Shown one piece after another: positions 58,399 to 64,000 of a stretch of 64,000 nt of DNA. A program made the translations under genes and the position numbers. Each line of letters opens with the position of its first letter. Within the stretch, counting starts at the first letter, position 1. Source of the stretch: Triticum aestivum (taxonomy: Eukaryota > Streptophyta > Magnoliopsida > Poales > Poaceae); the NCBI RefSeq assembly GCF_018294505.1, contig NC_057802.1, positions 316,852,921 to 316,916,920 on the forward strand. The letters are read 5' to 3'. The notes beneath the pieces were generated by a model that was given only the letters and a program-made list of their open reading frames with translations, was not told the origin of the DNA and did not search any database.

Positions 58399-59384
58399 AG
58401 ACCGAGGTGGAGCGCCTTCGCGTTCTTGCACTAGAGGCACGCATATCGGACTCCACCGTGGTCAGTGACCTCCGCATCACCTCCCGAAGGAGCGCCTCCT
58501 CCGGGGTTGACGGGAACTGAGCGCGTCCAGTGGCGAGAAGAGCCGGGCTCCCCCGCGGCCGCCGCTCGCCGCGGCTCGCACGGGTCCGCTTTCACCTCTG
58601 ACTTCGGCATGCGCATCCGCACGGGAGTCGCAGGCACGAGAGCCTACCACTGCCTGGGCAGTGCTGAAGTCAGAGCGGAAGGGGAGACCCTGCTCCAGAT
58701 ATAGAGCATCATGGAGCTAGAAGCGCGGGCGCGGACGACATTTGGCCGTCGGGACATGAAGGAGCTTGTTGCGAATGCGACGGAGCTAGGGCTCTCGTCT
58801 TTGTTCACGCGCGAGCACTGGATGGCGATGCAGAGTGCAAGCTCCTCCTCATCGGATTCCTCCTTCACGAGACCGTCCCAGTCCATAGGATTGGCCTCGC
58901 TTTGACCAGAAAATTCACCGACGAATCAAAGAAGACCTCCCATCTACCATCATTGTCCGAGAAAATCATGGGGCAGTGTAGCTCCACTGATGTGGAGGTC
59001 GCCCATCGACCGCCTTTCTCCATGGAAAACTACAGGAGGCGTAGCTCCATTGTCTTCATTGATGAGGATGAACATCTTCCAACTGGCCACCTTTCAGCTA
59101 GAGGATTCAAAGTTTTTCAAGGTTTGAGAGTTTGGCCCCTCTTGCTATTTATTCTAAATAAAATAATTTTTTTGTAAAATAGGGGATGAACATAATATCA
59201 CTCATTAACTTTTTTGTGTCTTCATGTGTACTTAGGAAAAAAATTATCATTAATAATTTTTCTGAGGCAACCGAACCAAGAATGTTTACCCCATAGAATT
59301 ATTGGTCGTACATGATGTGAGGGGTTTTAGCACCAGGATATACTCTGTGTGTAAAACAAAATCAACTCACCAACTAGGATCACC
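58399..59384. other. Resumed host DNA with unrecognised gene fragments
   Basis: This continues the sequence interrupted at 46532. A minus-strand frame at 58886-58644 reads MDWDGLVKEESDEEELALCI and AIQCSRVNKDESPS; a plus-strand frame at 58711-58905 covers the same DNA. The acidic EESDEEELALCIAI pattern resembles a motif frequent in grass hypothetical proteins, but I cannot name a family. From 59150 it is A/T-rich and non-coding. Confidence 0.35.
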
Positions 59385-59535
59385 AGGCTGGCTTTGCCGA
59401 GTGCAGAGCTTGGCAAAAAAAGACTAAGCAAACACATATGACATGTGGCCCGCCTATACTTGTCAAAGGTCTGTCGAGTTTCACAGTCGGCAAAGGTTTG
59501 ACGAGTTTCAGCAATAGGGGACTCGACAGAAAATG
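59385..59535. repeat. CACTA-like subterminal sequence
   Basis: Motifs TTTGCCGAGTGCAGAGC, CTGTCGAGTTTC, GTCGGCAAAGG and GACTCGACAGAAAATG occur in both orientations within 150 bp. Such (T/C)GCCGAGTGC/CGGCAAAG repeats are typical of the ends of grass CACTA transposons. No CACTA terminus was found, so this is a fragment at best. Confidence 0.4.
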
Positions 59536-59568
59536 TGCCACACATCTTACCCCTTCCTTCAACGGGCC

Positions 59569-60474
59569 TTGCGTATGAAGGGTTTCGATCTGGCGTGGAG
59601 AAATCAGGTGGAATCGTTCACGCAAAAAAAAGTGTTGGAATTAAAGTGAATGATGACATAGGTCATTACTTCCAGACACACAAAGGTCTCAGGCAAGGAG
59701 ATCCGATGTCACCTATCCTGTTCAACATAGTGGTCGATATGTTGACAATTTTAATAGAAAGGGCTAAGGATGCTGGCCAGGTAGGTGGCCTCGTTCCGCA
59801 TTTGGTTGACGGAGGTGTGTACATCCTACAGTACGCTGATGATACTATGACTTCATGGAGCATGACTTGGCAAAAGCAAGGAACATGAAGTTGGTGTTAT
59901 GCTTGTTCGAACAATTGACCGGGTTAAATATTAACTTTCATAAAAGTGAATTGTTCTGCTTCGATAGAGCTAAAGATGAACAAGACGCTTACAAACAATT
60001 GTTCGGGTGCGAATTGGGAGCTTTACCCTTCACATACTTCGGTATACCAATCCACCATCGCAAGCTTACAAATAGAGAATGGAAGTGCACTGAGGATCGA
60101 TTTGAGAAAAAACTAAGCTGCTGGAAGGGCAAGCTTATGTCATACGGAAGCCGACTAATTCTTATTAACTCGGTTCTCACGAGTATGCCTATGTTTCTCT
60201 TGTCCTTTTTTGAGGTATCAGTTGGTGTCCGGAAAAGGCTTGATTTCTATCGATTGCGCTTCTTCTGGCAGAGCGATGAACTCAAACAAAAGTACAGACT
60301 CGCTAAGTGGGACATCATCTGTAGGCCGAAAGACCAAGGGCGCCTCGGTATCGAAAATTTAGAGGTAAAGAACTGATGTCTTCTCAGCAAGTGGTTGTAT
60401 AAGCTATCTGTAGAGATGTATGCCACTTGGGATCAGATTCTCCGCAATAAGTACCTTCAATCCAAAACTTTGTC
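59569..60474 (+). pseudogene. Second LINE reverse transcriptase relic
   Basis: A non-LTR RT fragment truncated at both ends. MKGFDLAWRNQVESFTQ starts at 59575; a frameshift in the A8 run (59623-59631) joins it to SVGIKVNDDIGHYFQTHKGL and RQGDPMSPILFNIVVDMLTI. The catalytic box is LQYADDT (about 59829); a further frameshift near 59845 leads to NMKLVLCLFEQLTGLNINFH, FTYFGIPIHHRKL and MSYGSRLILINSVLTSMPMF. A TGA at 60374-60376 interrupts, and the segment ends at YLQSKTLS where the retrotransposon LTR begins. It is a different LINE family from 25422-44293: LINE RT of the YADD type with different flanking residues. Confidence 0.9.
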
Positions 60475-60795
60475 TGTAGCGACCAGACCTCAAACAGTCT
60501 GTGCTGCTGTGCACCAGTGTCATCCCTGGATCAGTAATGCTGACACGCACAGTACAAATGGAGGATTTATAACAGAGTAGCAATCACACACTTATTACAA
60601 CGAATATCTCAAAAGAGAATAAGTATGATAAATATTTCTTAAGGCCATCTAAAAACGATAACAGCGGAAGGCTTGGAAGATAAGTGAGTCCATCAACTCC
60701 AACGGCATCACTGAGTATAAGACCACGACCTAAGGCACCTTACTCGTCGTCTGAAAAGTCTGCAACATAAAACGTTGCAGCCCGAAGACGGGTCA
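60475..60795 (-). repeat. Truncated 3' LTR copy
   Basis: 321 bp matching 62817-63137, opening TGTAGCGACC and ending ACGGGTCA. Beyond it the two copies diverge at once: left continues into gag coding, right into more LTR. So the left copy is either a complete short LTR or, more likely, the end of a longer LTR left by an internal deletion. Confidence 0.8.
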
Positions 60796-61774
60796 GCCCG
60801 AAAGGGTTTGGCTTCTTCCCAGAGCTTCCATTGCCATTTCCATTCTGGGCTTCAGGACAATCAGTTGCATAATGTCCAGTCTTCTGGCACGTGAAACAAG
60901 TAATGTGGCTTAGATCCCTCTTGGCTGGGGTAGATGGGTTGGTGCGGTTTTGTCCGTTGCTTCCTCCATTCCCATTACCATTCTTGGAGCCATTATGGTT
61001 GTGCGAACTACCTCCTCCATGGGTATGCTGAAACTGTCCTCCCGGTTTCGGGGTAAAACGTGGCTTCTGCTGAGCTCCAGAATTATACTTCCCTTGTCCA
61101 TACTTCCTCTTACGGTTTTCAATCTGCTGCTGCTTCCCTTCAATCATGAGTGCTCTATCTACCAACTCCTGGTAGTTGTTGAAGGTTGCTACCATTAGCT
61201 GCATGCTCAGCTCATCATTCAATCCTTCGAGGAACTTCTCCTACTTGGCTGCATCTGTAGCAACCTCATCTGGTGCATAACGTGCTAACTTACTGAAATC
61301 CTCCACATACTGGCCTACGGTGCGTCCTCCTTGTCGCAGGTTGCGAAACTCACGCTTCTTCATAGCCATAGCTCCTGCTGAAACATGGGCTGTACGGAAA
61401 GCTTACTGAAACTGGTCCCATGTGACAGTGTCAATAGGGTGTGTGGCTGTGTAATTCTCCCACCATGATGTTGCGGGTCCATCAAGCTGATGTGCGGCAA
61501 AACGCACTCTTTCCGCATCTGTGCATCCTGCAGTGGCCAACTCTCTTCCAACTTTGCGGAGCCAATCATCTGCAACAATCGGCTCGGTGCTGCTGGAAAA
61601 CACCGGCGGATTTAGCCTCAAGAAATGGGCTAAGTGATCAACAGGTGGTGGTGGTGGGTTGTTGTTGTTGTTGCCTTGGTTCTGTACTAACACTTGCATC
61701 AGGGCATTCTGTTGCTGAATCAACTGAGTGATCTCCGGTGGGAAAACAAATCCGGTGTCGCGTCTCGGAGGCAT
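60740..61774 (-). pseudogene. Ty3/Gypsy gag with zinc knuckle, two in-frame stops
   Basis: From ATG 61774 (MPPRRDTGFVFPPEITQLIQ) the frame has a Gln/Asn-rich linker, the retrotransposon gag core (DWLRKVGRELATAGC, WWENYTATHPIDTVTWDQFQ), a TAA at 61403-61405, FRNLRQGGRTVGQYVEDFSK, a TAG near 61242, and DELSMQLMVATFNNYQELVD. A Gly/Asn/His-rich region precedes a CCHC knuckle CFTCQKTGHYATDC near 60890. The last 15 residues (RLRAATFYVADFSDDE) and the TAA at 60740-60742 lie inside the 321-bp LTR copy. Gag would bind element RNA; this copy is broken by the two stops. Confidence 0.88.
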
Positions 61775-61973
61775 CTGATAGGTTAGAAAAGATGAGAGTT
61801 TAGAATAGGATGAGGTCTAGAGAGAAAACACTACCCATATGCTCATGAGACAAATACAATCAATAACACTCAATCAATTCAAACAAGGCATACAATCGAT
61901 CTATCTAGCGTTACAAAAGTGCTTGAACTATACTATGTAAATGGGGGAAAACTACTACTGATATGGTGGTCTA

Positions 61974-62705
61974 CTAGAAATTCTGATCAGTTGAAGACTC
62001 CATGATATCTGCTCCAGGTTCATCAACAAAGTCATCTTCACTGGGGTCCGAGTCGGTGTCGTCGATGATGATGTAGTTATCCGGGCAAGTGCATTCATCA
62101 CCTTCTGCTTTTGGCACTGGATTTCCCATGAATACTCCAATCTTCTTCTCCAGGTCGTCATTCTTCCCTACTAGTGCGACGATTTCCTCCAAATAATCCT
62201 CGCGTGTAGCCTTGAGTTCTTCCTCTAGCTCCTTGACCTTCGTCAATGCCTTCTTCAGATCGATCTTGTCTGAGCACATCTGGTTCTCCTGACGACGAAT
62301 GTGTTGGTTTTGCTCCTGGATGAACGCTGCAATTGATCCATCCTTCTTGGTGCTGATCATCTCCCATTGCTCGTCTCGGCGTCCACAAATCTGATAAATA
62401 GTATCCTTAAGCTTCCTGTGGTAGACTTCTCCAATGCGTCCCATAGCGATGTGGGCTGCCATGCTCTTCCCTAAACTCCAGGTTGGTGCTTCAAAAGACA
62501 ACTTTATAGGCTCAGTGACTGGCGCAATCGTCCTTCCTGGAACTTGAACTTGAATCTGCCAGCTCTCCTCTTCAGGTAATGTAGCGTTGTAGGTTCCCGT
62601 GATGCTTGGTATTCCTATATTCAAGTACTTGGTGACTTCCTTCAAGTGACGTCCAAAAGGCGTATCCTCATCGGGTTGCATGAACTTGCTCCTTGCATCC
62701 GCCAT
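61974..62705 (-). CDS. Extra ORF upstream of gag, possibly dsRBD-like with coiled coil
   Basis: 243 residues, intact, ATG at 62705, about 110 bp after the primer site. Residues about 20-95 show the helix-strand-strand-strand-helix pattern of a double-stranded RNA-binding domain: GRHLKEVTKYLNIG, SWQIQVQVPG, PIKLSFEAPTWSLGKSMAAH and IAMGRIGEVYHRKL. The LGKSMAAHIAMGRI helix recalls the basic-Ala helix of that fold. Residues about 145-190 form a charged coiled coil (DLKKALTKVKELEEELKATR). The tail is very acidic (DDTDSDPSEDDFVDEPGADI). No catalytic motif. It precedes gag in the same orientation. dsRBD identity is inference from pattern only; function unknown. It is open while gag is not. Confidence 0.6.
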   Translation of the reverse strand: MADARSKFMQPDEDTPFGRHLKEVTKYLNIGIPSITGTYNATLPEEESWQIQVQVPGRTIAPVTEPIKLSFEAPTWSLGKSMAAHIAMGRIGEVYHRKLKDTIYQICGRRDEQWEMISTKKDGSIAAFIQEQNQHIRRQENQMCSDKIDLKKALTKVKELEEELKATREDYLEEIVALVGKNDDLEKKIGVFMGNPVPKAEGDECTCPDNYIIIDDTDSDPSEDDFVDEPGADIMESSTDQNF

Positions 62706-62800
62706 TCCTAAAAGAGTAGAAAGTGGAGAGGGGTCAGAAATGAGAAGAGAGAAGTGTTCTAGGGTTTAAGCTTAGTGGTCGTGTCCTACAGTCAGCGTGT

Positions 62801-62816
62801 GCTCTGATACCACCTT
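62801..62816 (-). other. Primer-binding site of the right-edge Gypsy element
   Basis: Read on the minus strand: AAGGTGGTATCAGAGC, with the Met-tRNA-type TGGTATCAGAGC core, directly inside the right LTR. Confidence 0.85.
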
Positions 62817-64000
62817 TGTAGTGACCAGACCTCAAACAGTCTGTGCTGCTGTGCACCAGTGTCATCCCTGGATCAGTAATGCTGACACGCACAGTACAAA
62901 TGGAGGATTTATAACAGAGTAGCAATCACACACTTATTACAACGAATATCTCAAAAGAGAATAAGTATGATAAATATGGCTTAAGGCCATCTAAAAACGA
63001 TAACAGCGGAAGGCTTGGAAGATAAGCGAGTCCATCAACTCCAACGGCATCACTGAGTATAAGACCACGACCTAAGGCACCTTACTCGTCGTCTGAAAAG
63101 TCTGCAACATAAAACGTTGCAGCCCGAAAACGGGTCAGCACATGGAATATGCTGGCAATGTAACACATAGAGAATAATGAACATAATAATGCTATACTAC
63201 ATGCATATATGGCTGGTGGAAAGCTCTATGGTTACAGTTTTGCGAAAAGCCAATTTTTCCCTACTGCAAAGGAATAAATTTTATTTAACTATCATGGTGG
63301 TTGTTAAACATTGAGAAGGTGCCTCCAACTCAATCCCAATTAAGTATCATCATTAACCCAACAAAATTAATTGAAGTAACATGATGATGAGATTCACATG
63401 ATAATCCAGATACTAGATACTCAAGATGTCCATAACCGGGGACACGACTAATCATGATTAGTTTGTACACTCTGCAGAGTTTTGTGCACTTTTCCCCACA
63501 AGACTCGATCGCCTCCACTTGATTCTCGCACTGCATGATGTTTGAGAAACGGATGACCGAGACACAGTCTTTCAGAAGCGTTAACTCTCTACTCTGGGTA
63601 GACCGTACCACCTACATCCCCTACATCTGCTAGTCTACCTCTTCAAGAGCTCACACAACTTAGTCAACTATGCTAGAGCCCATAATAGCTTGTGGCTGCA
63701 CACGGAAGTTTCTAGCATGAATAATCTCATGATCCTTTGAGCCTGGGTGGCGGTCCATAGGATGATCACACGGGTACTCCGGGATATCCGAAAATACAGG
63801 CAACACTGGGTTCTCCAGATGCCTCAATCCACCCAGATGTGAGTTTTAGTTGCCACCTTAAGTAAACCATTAATTAACAATCTCACATCTGTCATGAATA
63901 TCTCTCAAATCCAATCCACGTCTACGAGCATAGCATGGCAATATAAGCAAACGTAGAAGTAACTCCCAAGGGTTTGATAATAAAACAGGTAATAGGTACT
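62817..64000 (-). repeat. 5' LTR of the right-edge Gypsy element (cut by window end)
   Basis: At least 1.18 kb without an ORF of note. Its first 321 bp (+ strand) equal 60475-60795. The family is common in Triticeae by recognition, name not assigned. The other LTR boundary lies outside the window. Confidence 0.75.

Larger units (their letters stand above)
60475..64000 (-). mobile_element. Gypsy retrotransposon with extra 5' ORF, partial at window edge
   Basis: Minus-strand element. The right LTR begins (read on +) TGTAGTGACCAGACC at 62817 and runs to the window end; a 321-bp segment of it recurs at 60475-60795. Between them lie, in minus-strand order, primer site, an extra ORF, and gag. There is no protease, RT or integrase: gag joins LTR sequence directly, so most of the interior was lost. 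The insertion interrupts the LINE relic at 60474. The left flank is TTGTC; its partner is outside the window. Confidence 0.85.

Overview
The window is nuclear DNA from a large-genome grass, most probably a Triticeae species (wheat, Aegilops or barley relative). The evidence is an Angela/BARE1/WIS-type Copia element, very long-LTR Gypsy-like elements, Stowaway MITEs bounded by TA and CTCCCTCCGT, and gene islands buried in nested transposons. Nothing bacterial or organellar is visible. No rRNA or tRNA gene was recognised; the only tRNA-related signals are primer-binding sites of retroelements.

Layout. 1-15978: the 3' internal part and 3' LTR (about 3.86 kb net) of a long-LTR Gypsy-like element (element A, + strand). 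Its LTR is split at 4281-12784 by a complete, inverted Angela-type Copia element flanked by CGGGG. 15979-17642: a broken Ty3/Gypsy integrase and the start of its 3' LTR. 17651-17947: a hAT-type MITE with a perfect 8-bp target duplication (GTGAGGGC). 18113-20176: the only clearly intact cellular gene, a single-exon P-class pentatricopeptide-repeat (PPR) protein. 20315-23073: an intron-retaining pseudogene of the C-terminal tail (DIL domain) of a class XI myosin. 23074-25421: intergenic DNA with three Stowaway-like MITEs, a C24 homopolymer and degenerate A/T-rich sequence.

25422-44293 is one 5'-truncated L1-type LINE with a 15-bp target duplication (one mismatch). It has been opened twice. First, by a TIR DNA transposon (25670-37988, about 2.8 kb net) that carries a B3-domain ORF and is itself split by a 9.5-kb non-autonomous Gypsy/Athila-like retrotransposon (27016-36561, CCAGT duplication) with gag, protease and one extra ORF but no recognisable RT or integrase. 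Second, by a solo LTR (40509-42169, CTCCT duplication). 44309-46532 holds minisatellite-like repeats and a 432-bp tandem duplication. 46533-58393 is a complete inverted relative of element A (element B, CCTCG duplication, LTRs of about 3.8 kb, internal region without recognisable pol). 58394-59570 resumes the interrupted host DNA. 59569-60474 is a second, truncated LINE reverse-transcriptase relic. 60475-64000 is a minus-strand Gypsy retrotransposon with a broken gag and an intact extra ORF upstream of gag, running off the window.

The genes do not form one pathway. The PPR gene would act in organelle RNA metabolism. All other coding material is transposon machinery or captured and decayed gene fragments. 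The target duplications fix the order of insertion: LINE, then TIR transposon, then Athila-like element; element A, then Angela. The least ordinary items are the B3-bearing TIR transposon, the gag-pro plus extra-ORF element with an LTR-like module inside it, and the possibly dsRBD-like ORF upstream of gag at the right edge.
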